Below, piece after piece: positions 1 through 12,074 of a DNA stretch of 64,000 bases (positions within the stretch are counted from its first letter, which is position 1; every line of letters starts with the position of its first letter). This DNA is from Ustilago trichophora. Its lineage: Eukaryota > Basidiomycota > Ustilaginomycetes > Ustilaginales > Ustilaginaceae. A program made the translations under genes and the position numbers. The notes under the pieces were generated by a model. It made no database searches. It had not been told where the DNA came from and saw only the letters and a program-made list of their open reading frames with translations. The stretch is taken from assembly GCA_900323505.1 (NCBI GenBank), contig OOIN01000043.1, positions 806,001 to 870,000 of the forward strand, written 5' to 3'.

Positions 1-393
1 CGATAGCGTCTATCGCCGAAGAGGCGTGAGAGGCCGCCATAGCAACACCTTTACAATGACCAATGTGCGGAGTTGGAGGAGATGGTCGTGCTTGGAAGCG
101 TTGTGCACGACGTCGAGCATCTTCCAATTATCTTATCTGTCGGCAATTTTCTGGAACGGCATCACATTCTCCACTTTACGCGACGGCTAGAATCCAACAC
201 TCGACACGTTCAACGCGTCTTTTTTACTAACCTCCTACTCACTCTACCACATTCTCAATCGCATCCCTTCACCGAAGATCATCATATCACGCATCTCTTC
301 TTTTTAATACCGAGGATGGACTGAACAGCAGAGCGCCTTAGATCTCGCTACATTTCCCACCCCTCTCGCGTCACTAGCATTGGCTCTACAATC
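1..393. other. Upstream region of mcm10
   Basis: No convincing gene. It holds the presumed promoter and 5' leader of the Mcm10 gene that starts at 394. A short open frame at 73-324 has no recognisable domain and no in-frame link to Mcm10. Confidence 0.5.
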
Positions 394-3300
394 ATGGAAG
401 TCACTAGGACGGCCTCGACCTCAAGGGCAGTCTCCTCTCCCAGCACAACAACAGAAAGATTGCCACCAACAAAACGGCATAGACCCGACGTTGTAGCCCC
501 ATCATCTCCCACAAAGCCAAAGCCACACCAGCAACGTCCCACCGGCTACGGTCGAGTCGTCAACAAAGAACAAGAGGCGCGTCGAGAGGCATCCCTCCTG
601 TCCTTTGCTGAAGCTCGTGCCAGAGCGTCGTCTACATATTCCCCCACAGATCGCAGAGATGCTCACTTTCAGTATCCGCCAGGCTACAATGGCGAGCCGA
701 GCGCTCGTGGCTTGCTGGAACAGATCAAGAACCGCATGGACGCACGCGCCCCGAAGCCAAGCAACTTTCTGCAAAAGGCCAAGCAGGTTCAACAATCGCT
801 GCTTGAGAAACAGCAAAAGGCAGCGGATGTGCAGAGGATGAGGGAGGAGGCAGCGAGAAGGGAAAGCTTCAGAAGCGCTGGCTTTGCAGAGGAGCCTGCG
901 GTTCCGTCCCACGCTGATGGGTATGGTCCAGCCGATGGCGTCAACTCGTCACGGGCGATGTCACAAGGTGCTGCGAGTCAAGGCGCGTTTGCTCGAGCCA
1001 AGCAGCGACTCGCTGAATCGGATGCTGAGTCTGATGATGACGAGGCAGAGATCGACGATTCCGGTTATCCATACAGCAGCCACGTGGGGCGAGACGTCGA
1101 TCTTGCGCTCGTTGAAAGCCTAAGACCTGGACCACGAGCCGTCCCATCAAACCCTGAAGATCCGAAATGGGAGCTTATGGAGCCATTCTCAGGCCACAGA
1201 CTTCGAGAACGCAAGCTGCCCCACTCTCAGCTCAAAGAGCACCTTCGTGGAAGGTATCACATTCCTCCGTCCCTACTCTACTCCGTCGCACGACCCATTA
1301 CTACCTCCATGGATGCCAATGGCCGACCGATGGATTGGAAGGCACTGCGAAATGGCCACTATGAAGTTCCTGTCGATGGTGACTGGATCGTCATCGCCAC
1401 CATCGTCGAAAAAAGCGGAGTGCTTGTATCCAAAAGCTTTGAGAGCCAGGCGGCTCCTTCTCGGGATAACTCATCTACGCGCAAACCTCCCTTTTCTCGA
1501 CAAGACGACGATCCGGTGTTGTTCAAAGATGCCGGCACCGGCGCCAACGGGAAGCTGCGGCTCGACCTCGAGCCTGGCAACTCTGACGCCTTCTCTGAAG
1601 CCTCAAGCAAAGGATCGAAAGCCTGGAAACGCAATGCAGCAGGCGAGCAAGACGAAGAGATGGAGCGCAAGCGTGAAGAGGACCGGCTGGCGAATCGATC
1701 GCGCAAGTTTGTCGTTCTCAAACTTGTCGACCTCGGCGTGAACAGCACTCAAGGTGACGGCACAGGCTCTGCCGGTAGAGGAGACAACTATCTCTCCCTG
1801 ATCGCCTACGAATCAGACCAGATCGACACGTCCATCGTGCTCCGAAACACCAACGTACGCTCTGAAGTTTCCGCCATCCTGTCCGCCACCGCGTCGTCGA
1901 CCAAGAAATGGGTCAATGGTTCACGCGGGGCCTTCGAGCTGCTCTACCAGCAAGCTGAGGGAACCCTGGTGGCAATCATGAATCCAAAAGTGCACCGTCC
2001 AATTCCTGCGGGCGGGAAACCCGGAGCGCTCGAGACCAGTATGTTTCGAATCACGCCAAGATCAGCGGAAGACTGTCTCATCATTGGACAGGCAGCCGAC
2101 TACCGACGCTGCTCGGCAATCAAGGCCAATGGGCAGAGGTGTAGCAGCTTTGTAGACATCAAAGCGAGGAAGCAGACGAGAACTACAACATGTGACTACC
2201 ATCTCAGTCGGCATATGGATGAGCTGGCGAGGGACAGACCAGAGTTCGCTGCCAATTCGACAATGAGATTCGGCGGTGCGGGTGGCGGCGGTACAAGTAG
2301 CAGCGGAGCTCGACCTGCTGCTTCAAGCTATTTCGGAGGTCGCAGGCGCGGTGGTTACCCGGAGGAAGACTCTGCTATCAACAACATCACCACTTCGTAC
2401 AAGACCCCAACCAACAATCCTTTTTCCCGTGCAGCGCTGGCCAAGAAGCTCAACTCATCGTTTGGCAACGTCGGTGATGGCATGGATAACAATGGTGGAC
2501 AGGTGTATGTTTCTCAGTCTCCCATCGTTGCCCTGCCTGGCAAGGATGACGAGGTGCGGGCCTCCGATCCGTCAAATTGGAAGTACGACGTTTCCGGGCG
2601 CTTCGGGAGAGGAAACACGGAAAAGCAGGCGCGGCTGAAGAAGCAGATCGAGGAAGAACAACTGATGCGCAAGATTGAAGCTCGCTTTGCTCCACCCCCT
2701 GCACAGCCTTCGAAGAGTAAGGACGGCGAGGAGGGAGAGGGAGAAGATGGTGATCATAAGGAGGAGAGGACAAAGAAGGAAGGAGGGCACGTCCTTCCAG
2801 TACTGCCGAATGGAACGGCCGATATGATCAACGCAGCCTACTCAACGCTCGATCAGCGGAAGCGGTTAGCACAACAAAAGAAGGAGGCCATTGACGCCAA
2901 GAGACGCAAGTACACTGGTGTTACTGCCTCAACCCCGACTGTGGCAAGTAGCGATGTGGACTCGACGAAGCTAAAATTCATGACCCTCCCCATCTCCAAG
3001 CGATCGAGTGCTCTCGTTGGCGGACTTCCCATCACCGGACTCACGAAGCACACACCTCACTCGGATGGTACGAGCAGACCGAGCGGTGATTCACGAAGCA
3101 AGCTCCTTTCGCTTGCCCACAGCTCGTCGACCGCCACCGTTCCTTCAGCTGAGCCAAGCTTAAAGATCAAGAAGGCCCACAGACCCAAGCTCCGCCTTCC
3201 TTCGGACGAGGTCGGTCGTGTCTCAAAGCTGAAGGTGGTCGGCGGAGAATTGGTCAACATTGAAGATTTTGAGGACGATGGATGGGAGGATGATCTCGAC

Positions 3301-3447
3301 GACGAAGTGACACGCCCGTCTGCAGAGGTAAAGTCTTCAGAGGAGGTTGGACTGAGCGAGCACATCCTGCAGCTCCAGTCGCAGTCGCGAAAGCGTCTTA
3401 ACAACGACGCCGAAGACGACGAGGACTCGGACTTGGAGATCATTTGA
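394..3447 (+). CDS. mcm10: Mcm10 DNA replication initiation factor
   Basis: Uninterrupted 1017-aa protein from an ATG at 394. Mcm10 is a nuclear scaffold that binds single-stranded DNA and DNA polymerase alpha and helps activate the CMG helicase at origins. The diagnostic part is the zinc-finger region near residues 573-604, with CSAIKANGQRC, a later Cys and a CDYH end, as in the Mcm10/primase-type finger. The OB-fold region lies just before it, including a DWIVIATIVEKSG stretch near residue 330. The N-terminal 300 residues and the C-terminal 350 residues are charged, low-complexity and probably disordered, and the tail is acidic (DDEVTRP, EDDEDSDLEII). It is longer than yeast Mcm10 (about 570 aa), mainly through these linkers. 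It converges on vps35. Family assignment is firm; the exact start is the first ATG of the frame. Confidence 0.88.
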   Translation: MEVTRTASTSRAVSSPSTTTERLPPTKRHRPDVVAPSSPTKPKPHQQRPTGYGRVVNKEQEARREASLLSFAEARARASSTYSPTDRRDAHFQYPPGYNGEPSARGLLEQIKNRMDARAPKPSNFLQKAKQVQQSLLEKQQKAADVQRMREEAARRESFRSAGFAEEPAVPSHADGYGPADGVNSSRAMSQGAASQGAFARAKQRLAESDAESDDDEAEIDDSGYPYSSHVGRDVDLALVESLRPGPRAVPSNPEDPKWELMEPFSGHRLRERKLPHSQLKEHLRGRYHIPPSLLYSVARPITTSMDANGRPMDWKALRNGHYEVPVDGDWIVIATIVEKSGVLVSKSFESQAAPSRDNSSTRKPPFSRQDDDPVLFKDAGTGANGKLRLDLEPGNSDAFSEASSKGSKAWKRNAAGEQDEEMERKREEDRLANRSRKFVVLKLVDLGVNSTQGDGTGSAGRGDNYLSLIAYESDQIDTSIVLRNTNVRSEVSAILSATASSTKKWVNGSRGAFELLYQQAEGTLVAIMNPKVHRPIPAGGKPGALETSMFRITPRSAEDCLIIGQAADYRRCSAIKANGQRCSSFVDIKARKQTRTTTCDYHLSRHMDELARDRPEFAANSTMRFGGAGGGGTSSSGARPAASSYFGGRRRGGYPEEDSAINNITTSYKTPTNNPFSRAALAKKLNSSFGNVGDGMDNNGGQVYVSQSPIVALPGKDDEVRASDPSNWKYDVSGRFGRGNTEKQARLKKQIEEEQLMRKIEARFAPPPAQPSKSKDGEEGEGEDGDHKEERTKKEGGHVLPVLPNGTADMINAAYSTLDQRKRLAQQKKEAIDAKRRKYTGVTASTPTVASSDVDSTKLKFMTLPISKRSSALVGGLPITGLTKHTPHSDGTSRPSGDSRSKLLSLAHSSSTATVPSAEPSLKIKKAHRPKLRLPSDEVGRVSKLKVVGGELVNIEDFEDDGWEDDLDDEVTRPSAEVKSSEEVGLSEHILQLQSQSRKRLNNDAEDDEDSDLEII

Positions 3448-4154
3448 AAGTGTTTGCTCTACCAACGCTCTTGCAGCGCTCCAGCATGCAGTCTCTTAAT
3501 TTCCTTCCTATCTTGTAACCTCTCCGCCTTTTTGCAAACAAACCTGTTCATACAGCCTCTAGTTGTCGCTTTTCGCGATCTTTGGGGATTCCACGTCGGG
3601 ACCATCCCGACACCGGTCACAGCGCCGCATTTGTGATTGACTTGAATGGTCAACATGCTCGCATCTGAAAATCCGTTCTCGTCAAGCCCACAATGCGACT
3701 GTGAAAGTCTTCCAAGCGCCGAATGTGACTCTGGCAAAGACTCACACGCATCACGTTGGCTAATATACACCAGGAGCGCAAGCCAAGGAGAACACAACTG
3801 AACCCGAGCGGCAACTGAGCATGCAGTGGAATTGCTGTGTGGCAGCATCGTTGTTGGTTCACAGGTGATACGCTGGTTCTTGTCTCTTCCCTCTGCCTGG
3901 TCCTATCCTCATCCGCTCTCGATGCACCGCTCTTACGCAGTTGCTATAGCATCGCCATTATGCTTCTATACTTGAGCTGCTCAACTGCTCTCTCCAACTT
4001 ATAAACACAAGCAGGCTTCCAAAACCAGGCTCACAGCAAAGACCACACGTCTCTTCCTACCATGCGCTTTCCCTCAAAATCTTGCCGATGCACAGAAGCT
4101 TTCTGGACGTTGCATAAAAACAATGTGATCACATTACTAACAAGAACAGACCTC
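3448..4154. other. Convergent 3' region between mcm10 and vps35
   Basis: About 700 bases between two gene ends. Nothing but presumed 3' untranslated regions is seen; the open frames here lack conserved motifs. Confidence 0.5.
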
Positions 4155-7100
4155 TCACTTGAGACCAAACTTTGTGAGACTGGGCCCAATCTGGACAGCG
4201 CCCCAATCAGGACCGCTGGACGAGCTTGCGCCTGCTGCGCCATCCGCGCTACTTGCCTGGGGGTTGGCATTGGCGAGCGCAAGTGCTGCTGCCTCCTTTC
4301 GCGTCTTAATGTACTGCAGCTGGGATCGGAAGTGTCGAAGGCAGCTGTCTGGGGTAGTTGGAAGCTCGAGGAAGCCTCCTCCAACGATAGCTGGATGTGA
4401 AGCAACGGGCGCTCCGCCGCCAGGAGCGCCACCATGCGCGCCGTCTGTCTCGGCAGTCATTAGCGAGTCCAAACCGTTCGAGATGAGCTCCACCAGCGAG
4501 TTGATGTATTTGGGCGCGACCGCTTCGACTTGCTGCTCAAAGTAGTAGAGGTACTGGTCGAGCGCTGAGCAGAAGATTTCCACGGTACTGCGCTCGTCGA
4601 TGCAGCTGTTGGCAATTCGCAACGACTTTTGTAGACACTCGAGCACGCGCTTGCCATCTTTGAGGAGGATAGGTTTGTTCTCCTTGCCTGTGCTACCTCC
4701 GTTGCTGTTGCTGCCACTTGCAGCCACGCTGCTGTTCGCAGCCGCGTTGCCGGTGGCAGATGATGAGCTGGTAGCAAGCCCAGAGGGATGGCCTGGCACC
4801 TCGGTCTGCCACCACAGATGACTGGCCATCATGACAGCAGCGGCCTGGTGTGGCTTCTTGAGCAGCTTGGCACCGTGCAACGCCGCCTTGGTGATGAGTG
4901 TGTCGTAGTTGTCGGTGCCGAACACGCGAGCCGTCTGAAGAGTGCTGATGATGAGGCCGATGGCGTGAAGCTGAGCGCGAGATTCCGAGATTGACTCTTC
5001 GTAGATGGTGAATGACTGTACGTAAAACTCGTAGGCAAGCTCCTCAAAGCCGCTCTCGTCCGCTGACTGGGCGGCAAGCAAGAATAGCCTCAGGCAAATA
5101 TCCGAAGATTCGACCTTGTTGTAGAGAATTGAGATGACCTGGTGGATAAACTTGTAGAGGGTCAACATCTTGGTTTCCCAGCTCGATTCCTTTCTCTCGC
5201 GCAGCTTGTAGCGTCGGGCGAGCTTGATGGCAGAGGTGATGAGGGGTGGAAGCGTGAACTTGATGCGCTCGCCTCCGTCCACAAAGTGTTTGCGAGCAGT
5301 CTGAAGCAGGCTGAACTGCGTCTCGAGTTCATCTGCACGGAAGAGATGGATCATGCGAGCAATCCAGCCCTGCTCCTCGGCCATCTCCTCCATGTCGTAT
5401 TGCATCATGTGATGACGGCCTACGCCGCGTGCACCGGCACCGTACATGCCTTGTGCCATCCTTGGATCGCCGCCATAGTGACCATAGGCACCGCCGTAGC
5501 CGGTCTGACCGCCTGCACCGCTTGCTCCCATGTGCATGCCTCCATGCGGCAACCCGCCCATGATCGCATCCTTGTGATCACGGATGATGGGACTGCAAAG
5601 ATCGAGGACGCCGCTAACATCTTCGGGCGTCGACATGACCGTCTCGTTGCGAAGCACCGACATGACAACGGCCTGTGCGATCGACTTTCGTGTCGTGTAC
5701 GGCTGCACCGAGAGCAGGGAGAGATATGATGGCAACGCCAGCAGTGTCAACACGGTGAGATATGAGTTGATTGGTGAGAGGAGCAACGAGTTGAGGTTGG
5801 TGGTCGTCGCTGGACTATGAAGGTCGGGGCTCTGCTCGAACTCGACAACCTTCTCGCGTGCGAAGGCGAGGACCTGGTCGACGTACTCGAGCTTGTCTGG
5901 GTAGCAGCTGAGCGAGAGGTTGGCAAGCGAGACGAGCAGCGCTGTGATGTCCTGGATGGAGAGGTCGGGTCGGGCGCGGATGAGCTGGACGATCTGCTCC
6001 CAGAAGACTTCGAAAAGACGGACATCCTCGGGGATGCCCCTGAACTTGCCCACTGGTTTTTCAGACAGCACGGGTGGACGAGGAGCCTGCGCCTGCGCTG
6101 GTGCAGCCACCTTCTCGGCGTCTCCGTTAGTCGGTGCTCCGTTCGCATTGTTGTTTTGCCCAAAGCCAGCTGAGGGGAACTCCTGGGCACGAGCATTGTG
6201 CTCGTCTGTTGCAGCGTCTGCTTCGGTCGAAGTGACGCCGGTGTCGGTGGTATTCTGTGTCGCCTCTGTTCCGTCATCAGTCTGCGATGCCCACGTGCTC
6301 GAGCCTGTAGCAGAGACGCCGCCCGCGCCGCTGCCACCAGCTGAGCCCCAAGCATCCTCATCGAGGCCTTCTGGCATGCTTCGGAAGACAGGCTCTTCCG
6401 AGCTGTGGGTCGCGACATTGGGCGCAGCTGCAGACTCTCGGTCGGCCGAAGCCATGCCGAACCCGCTTGGCTCGACAGGTGGTGGCGGCATGGTGCTAAG
6501 GTCGGCGGCGGTTGGTGATGCGGGCTCGGCGATGTCGGCAGCCTTGGCCTTTGGATCGCCTTGGGCAGTCACTTCGTCCCAGACCGAGCCAGGTCCAGCG
6601 CTTTGACCGGTCATCCTCATCTGTCTAGTCTTTTCGGCAAGGCGACGACTTGCCTCCTCCTCTTGCCTCTTGATCTCTTCAGGACTGTCGTTCTCGGCTT
6701 CACGCGCTGCGTAGGCTGCGAGGCGGTCGATGAGTGCGATGACGATCTGCTTGATGTTGACCTTGGGATGAAGTGCGGCACATGCAGAGAGGAACGGTCC
6801 GAGGGTGCGAAGGTGAAAATCGTCGGGGAAGACTTGGATGACAACCTCCATGAGGTATTCCTGGGCGATGACGTCCTTACAGTTGACGACCTGTTCGAGA
6901 ATGGAAGGCAAGATGGTGCGTTGGTACATTTCGAGGTCGACGCCTTCGAGCTGGCTGAGACGAACGAGGTTGGTGCCGACGAGGATGCGAAGCTCCTTGC
7001 GCTCCATCTCACGCTTCTCGCGGTCCCTGGAGTGGCCCTGGTGCTGGAGCCTGACCCAGAGCTTGTTCATCTCGATGAAATTGGTAAGCACGAAGCCGAT

Positions 7101-7698
7101 GCTGTCCTGAAGATTGCCGCCAGGTCCCATGTCCTGACCGACGGGAAGGTAGTCACGGGTTGCGCCGCTGAGGTAGTGACGGAGGAAGAGACCTCGGGTG
7201 GGATGTTGGACACCACGGCTCATCTCCATGACATCCTTCATGATCTCCTTGATAGGAGCGTCGGGTATCGACATGTATACGCTTCCGACGGTGATCATGA
7301 GGTAGAGACGGGGAACAATGTTCCCGCAGTACTGGACGAGCTCGTACAGGTCAGCAAGGTGATGCTTGCCGGTGGTGTGGGCATCGTAGAGGTAGATGGA
7401 CAGGTGGCGCAAAGCATCAAAGACGGCCATGTCTATAAATGCAAGAGGAAGAGAAACGCGGTTTGGGTCAGTCAGCTGCGCGTATGCGGAAAACAGAGCG
7501 TACTGCGATGCCAAAATACTCACAGAGTTCGTAGTAGTTCTTGGGTGACAGTGTAGAAGTCCTGAGCTCGGAAAGCATGGTCGAGGCGCTTTTGAGCGCA
7601 TCCATAACCTGATCGGCATCGAGACATCTCTTCATTTGAACGAGCTGCACCTTGACCACGTTGAGGGCCTCTGAGAGGACCTTGGCTGAGTCGTCCAT
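4155..7698 (-). CDS. vps35: Vps35 retromer subunit
   Basis: Two exons: 7698-7524 and 7432-4155, with a 91-nt GTGAGT...TAG intron at 7523-7433. The join gives [15 protein letters not shown], the conserved Vps35 N-terminus, and a 1150-aa protein. Vps35 is the alpha-solenoid core of retromer, which returns cargo receptors from endosomes to the Golgi. The [14 protein letters not shown] segment near residue 100 corresponds to the Vps26-binding motif, and [21 protein letters not shown] is a family signature. The C-terminal solenoid ends near SHLWWQTEV. Compared with the usual 800-950 aa, there is a low-complexity insert at about residues 305-525, rich in Ala, Ser, Pro, Gly and Thr, and a Gly/Met/Tyr-rich loop near residue 690. 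A Gly/Ser-rich stretch also sits near the C-terminus. The long uninterrupted frame begins with a non-ATG in the intron, so the spliced start at 7698 is preferred. Confidence 0.9.
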
Positions 7699-8185
7699 CG
7701 CTATGGATTGCGGCGTTCGTCGACAGAGCTGGCCTTCTTGTGAGGCAGCTTGTCAGACTCGGACGTGCCGTTGAATGGGTGTGGGAGAAGGATAGAGTGG
7801 AAGGTGATGGTGACAGAAAGGCAAGTGATGGTGACCAAAGACGAGTAACAAGTTCCAGTAGACAGTTCCAGGCGCGTTGCCGATTCGAGATCTGTGCACG
7901 CGCTGGCTGAGCACTGCAGTGAGAGGCTCTGTGACTTGGCCGAGTGTTGAGGTGGAGTACCTTCAGTACATACGAGCAGCGCTCATGCACAAGCCAATTC
8001 ACGCACGCAACGCAACAGAGGCTGCTCTGATCAACAGTCGACAAATCCAAAATCCATGCGCTGCTATGTGCTGCCTCGCATTTTTTCAAATTTGGGCATG
8101 TCCATGAGGCCACCCCTGTATTTTAACATTCGGGTACATACAACGCATACATGTATACATTCGTTGCTCGGTCGCTCAACAACAT
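7699..8185. other. vps35 promoter / tRNA upstream region
   Basis: About 490 bases between the Vps35 start codon (minus strand) and the tRNA-Met gene (plus strand). It presumably holds the Vps35 promoter and 5' leader. No further gene is seen. Confidence 0.45.
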
Positions 8186-8320
8186 GTCTTCGTGGCCTAG
8201 TTGGTTAGGGCGTAGGTCTCATACGCATATTCGCCAGCGATCCTGTCTTGACAGGAGTCAACCTACGAGCATTACTGTTCAGAAATCCTAAGATCGCGAG
8301 TTCGACTCTCGCCGAGGACA
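8186..8320 (+). tRNA. tRNA-Met(CAT), elongator type, with a 61-nt intron
   Basis: The cloverleaf folds by eye. Acceptor stem GTCTTCG (8186-8192) pairs with CGAGGAC (8313-8319) through one wobble, with discriminator A8320. The D stem is GCCT/GGGC. The anticodon loop carries CAT at 8220-8222 after T33. The T stem GCGAG/CTCGC encloses TTCGACT. The anticodon stem TAGGT/TCCTA has a T-T mismatch at 31-39, as in eukaryotic elongator tRNA-Met. The intron at 8224-8284 begins one base after the anticodon, the canonical site. Inside it TCCTGT-CTTG-ACAGGA forms a hairpin. Splicing would need the tRNA endonuclease, whose Sen2 subunit is encoded at 20975-22588. Confidence 0.92.
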
Positions 8321-8321
8321 C

Positions 8322-8327
8322 TTTTTT
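8322..8327 (+). terminator. Pol III T6 terminator
   Basis: Run of six T residues two bases after the tRNA discriminator base, the standard RNA polymerase III stop signal. Confidence 0.8.
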
Positions 8328-8924
8328 GGCAATCTTTACAGCCCAGAACTTTTTCAACACTTTTTCCTTTGCATTCCGTGAGTGTCGGTGATCATTGTGA
8401 TGCAGGGATGATGGAGAACGGTAGTATGAACACAGTTGGCGGTGAGGACAAGATGTAGCGTCCATGCGCTAGGAACTGCAGGAGCGTCACTACTGTGAAG
8501 AGAGAAGGTTCGCGCTTGGACCTCCGCGTCAATTGCGGTTGGCACATTATCACTTGCGGCTCATCCGATGTCGTTCGGATAGCAGCCGCAACAATAGCAG
8601 CAAGGGCAGCTTGGCAGCGTCCAGGATCGGTCTCTGCTCTGAACGATGAAGCGTCATATAAAGTTTGACTTTGTTGAGCATGATTCTCCGAGTCGAATCA
8701 GAGTGCGAACGCTGTCCTCGTCAGCAAACTTGGCGCTCCCTCAGTAGTTGCGGATCTGCCGACGATCTGGGTGAAGCTTGCCACATCCGAAACGAGAAAG
8801 AGGTTCACAGCAGACAGTGACGGCATAGAGTGATAAGCAGAATGCAGATATTCATGAGAAACGTCGTGACAGGTATGAAAGGATCATCAAAGTACATGTT
8901 GAACACTTTGTAAAATCTAGACCC
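8328..8924. other. Region between tRNA and cla4 3' end
   Basis: About 600 bases with no convincing coding or RNA gene. It includes the presumed 3' untranslated region of cla4. Confidence 0.45.
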
Positions 8925-11402
8925 TTAACGGTCAGGCTTGTTGCGGAATCGGAGCAGCGGTGCGAGGCTCGACAAAGGACATGCCGACTGCAGGAACGGA
9001 TGGTGGAGCAGCTCGTCGGCCGAAGCACGGCTCTTTACGTCTGCACACAGGCAAACAGCAAGGAAGCTCTTGAGGTTCTTGGAGAGCGTCTCGGGCTTCT
9101 TGAGTGTGGGTGTACCGTTGGTGGCAATCAAGTACAGCGCCTTGAGCGGCTCCTCGTCCAAGTAAGGCGGCTCGTTCTCGATCATCTCGATCGCCATGAT
9201 ACCCAAACTCCAGATGTCAACCTTGGCACCATACTCCTTTTGCTTGACCACCTCGGGCGCCATCCAATAAGGCGTACCGACCATGGTGGCACGCTTCGAT
9301 TTCTGATCAGTCAGCTTGGCGCAGAATCCAAAGTCGGTGATCTTGACCTGGCCGCTGGCGTTGAGCAGCACATTGTCCGACTTGATGTCACGGTGAATGA
9401 TGCTCTGGCTGTGCAGGTGTTCAAGGCCCTTGCATGTCTCCATGCAAATCGCAGCAATCTGGTCCTCTTCAAGCGTGTTGTTGTCAATGACATCGGTGAG
9501 CGCTCCTCCCTCCATATACTCCATAATCACCCACAGCTCGTTGTTGCGCACGAGGAACGAGTTGAGGAAGTTGACAATGTTGGGATGCTGCGACTCCTTC
9601 ATGACGAGAATTTCGTTGACAATGAGCTCCTTACGTGGCTGCTGCGACAGGTCCATGGTCTTGATGGCTACACGCTGCCCTGTAGCAAGCGTCTTGGCGA
9701 CGAATACGGAACCGGAAGCTCCCTGACCGACCTTCTTGATCTTGCTGTACAGCATGTTGGGGTCTTCCTGGCTTACAACGGAACGAAGCTTCTCCATGAT
9801 CTGAGCTTCCGACATGGTGCTGATGCGACGCTCAGCCTCTTTCTGTTGAGCAGTCTTTGTCCCAGTGTCTTTCTTGGCCATCTGCAGCGGCTTGACCTGG
9901 GCGGCTGCGTTCGCGGACGAGCTGGATGCGGCTGCAGGAGAAGGCTGCTTGGCGGCGGCAGTCTTGGCCGCACCGGTAGAGGAGGGCGAGACTCCGGCAG
10001 AGTCGCTTCCAAGCTTGAGCTCCTTGGTCTTGACGTTGAGGCCCTGAACACCGCCATCGTTGCCCGCTCTGCTCGAAGGTGCCGACGAGTTCGGGGGAGG
10101 AGGTGCGGGTCGAGTGGAAGCCAGTGACGAGGCAGCTGTCGGTGTCTTTGGAGCGCCAGGAGCGGCAGGAGCCTTGCGCGAAGGCACAAGATCGGGATGC
10201 GCAGAGGAAGCAGAGGCAGGCGTAGAGCGGCCGTATTTGGAGTCGTTGGAACCGCCAAGGCGGGAAGAAGATGCCTGAGACGAAGCGGGGCTGGATGCGC
10301 CTTGCCCTCGACCGTCATCCGAGGGACGCCGTGTGATGGCAGGCTGCGAGGGTCTCAGCGCCGAAGAGGACGACGAGGAGGCGCCCGATGGCGAGTTGCG
10401 GAAGGCGTCCGACGGAGGCTTGGCTGCACCTGGGTATTGGGGTGCCTCCTTGCTCAGGTTCAAAGCCGAGTCGGCACCGGCGCTCCCAGCAAAGCCAGTT
10501 CCTGCCTTGAAGCGGGGCGCTGAAGAGGCACTTGGAATCTCGTTGGGCTTGCGTCCAGACTGCATGTTCATGGTAGGGGTGCCGAGACCAAAGTCGTCGC
10601 GCTCACGCTTTTGGATATCGGTGTAGAACTCGAGAACGTCGAGTACGGCCTGTGGGTTCTTTTCGTAGTCCTCTCGTGTGATAGCCGATGTAGTCAGCAA
10701 CTTGGACCACTGCTCGGGCAAGCCGGTGAAGGCACCGCTGATAGGGTCAAAGCCTACGTGGACCTGGTGGACAAAGTTGGTTGGGGAAGAAACGCCCATG
10801 AGCGGCGAGCGCGAGTAGATGTCGTCCATCCAGCCATAGAGCTCTTCATCGCTTTTGAGCTGCAGGTAGAAGGTCTTTTCCTTGGTTTCAACCTCGATAC
10901 AGTATGGTTTGAGATCGGTGCGCGAGACGTTAGAGATGTCCTTGAGGAAGACGAGTGCCACGGCCTGATAGGTGGTCTCGTTTTTGTGGAAGGTGAGCGT
11001 CTGCTCGCGCAATGCAAGCCACCGCTTGCTCCAGATCCACGAACGGATACCATCCTCTTTGACACTGACCCAACCTTTTCTGACGACAGCAGCTCCACTC
11101 GTAGTGGCACCCGGACCGGCTTGCTGCCATCCCGAGTTGGAGCCAAGATGGCTAGCAGGTGCTCCGCCCGAGGCGGTGGCGCCAGGCCCTGCAGGACGGA
11201 GAGGACCGGTGTAGGAGCCTCCTCCGGCACCCATGCCCACGGAGCTGGAGCCCGAGTTGTACTGGGAGAGAGGCGGCAGGAAGGGGTCATTGTGAGATCT
11301 GGTAGGAACAGGCGGCGCCGGACGTGAAGGCGTCAAGGATCCAAAAGAGCCTCCTTGCGAGCCGGCTGGCGCGCCGTTGGACTGACTTCGGAACCCAGAC
11401 AT
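8925..11402 (-). CDS. cla4: Cla4-type p21-activated (PAK) protein kinase
   Basis: Uninterrupted 825-aa protein from an ATG at 11402. Order of parts: Gly/Ser/Pro-rich N-terminus; a PH domain at about residues 107-195 ([19 protein letters not shown]); a CRIB Cdc42/Rac-binding motif at about 204-220 ([19 protein letters not shown]); a long disordered Ser/Ala/Pro linker; and a Ser/Thr kinase at about 549-805. The kinase shows the glycine loop [13 protein letters not shown] lysine, HRDIKSDN near 670, DFG, and [11 protein letters not shown] plus CRIB plus STE20-type kinase is the Cla4 architecture. In Ustilago maydis Cla4 acts below Rac1/Cdc42 in polar growth and budding, and I infer the same role. 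It acts at the cell cortex through PH-lipid and GTPase binding. All catalytic residues are present. Confidence 0.95.
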   Translation of the reverse strand: MSGFRSQSNGAPAGSQGGSFGSLTPSRPAPPVPTRSHNDPFLPPLSQYNSGSSSVGMGAGGGSYTGPLRPAGPGATASGGAPASHLGSNSGWQQAGPGATTSGAAVVRKGWVSVKEDGIRSWIWSKRWLALREQTLTFHKNETTYQAVALVFLKDISNVSRTDLKPYCIEVETKEKTFYLQLKSDEELYGWMDDIYSRSPLMGVSSPTNFVHQVHVGFDPISGAFTGLPEQWSKLLTTSAITREDYEKNPQAVLDVLEFYTDIQKRERDDFGLGTPTMNMQSGRKPNEIPSASSAPRFKAGTGFAGSAGADSALNLSKEAPQYPGAAKPPSDAFRNSPSGASSSSSSALRPSQPAITRRPSDDGRGQGASSPASSQASSSRLGGSNDSKYGRSTPASASSAHPDLVPSRKAPAAPGAPKTPTAASSLASTRPAPPPPNSSAPSSRAGNDGGVQGLNVKTKELKLGSDSAGVSPSSTGAAKTAAAKQPSPAAASSSSANAAAQVKPLQMAKKDTGTKTAQQKEAERRISTMSEAQIMEKLRSVVSQEDPNMLYSKIKKVGQGASGSVFVAKTLATGQRVAIKTMDLSQQPRKELIVNEILVMKESQHPNIVNFLNSFLVRNNELWVIMEYMEGGALTDVIDNNTLEEDQIAAICMETCKGLEHLHSQSIIHRDIKSDNVLLNASGQVKITDFGFCAKLTDQKSKRATMVGTPYWMAPEVVKQKEYGAKVDIWSLGIMAIEMIENEPPYLDEEPLKALYLIATNGTPTLKKPETLSKNLKSFLAVCLCADVKSRASADELLHHPFLQSACPLSSLAPLLRFRNKPDR

Positions 11403-12074
11403 GGTTGCAGTCGCTCGCTACTTGCAGGCGATGCTGCTAACCAGCGGTAAAGCTGGTGCGTGCGTAGGGTGGAGATGCGTGTACAAGCGTGTCGTGTGGT
11501 GACGGACACATTCAGTGGACGCGGTGACGAGCGTGAGAGTAGGTTTCAGGTGTGACAGAATTAGGGTAGGGGCGCAGTGCGGTAGGAAAAGGGTAAGGTC
11601 AGCAAAATATTGAGGGAGATGATCAAAAAGAAGGAAGAACCTCAGCGACACTGCAGCTTAACCGTGAAGCCGTGCCGCGGTTATCAGCCTTCAATGTCGG
11701 CAAACGTCCCTGCCTTAGAAAGTCGGAAACTCACCTCGAGGCAGCCGTAAAGGGAATGTCGGTCGTTTGAGGATAAGTCTGAGCGACTAGAATCGACGCT
11801 CGACCAGGCACGACGTGATGATGAGGGATCCGAGGTTGAGCAACACCGGGATGATGAGTGTGTGGGAAGCAAGTCGATGTCGAAGGTAAAAGTGGTCTAT
11901 GCCAGCGAGCGAGATTTGGTCTTGTCAGATACCGATCAGGCCGATGAAGACGAGGCAACAAAGGGCAATGTGGAAACAAGGTTGGAGAAGAGAAAAGGGT
12001 TCGATGAAAGGAACAGCAAAGCAGATCGCAGCCAGACGTGCAGCTGCTCGACTTGGAAAGCGAAAAAGGAGGCT

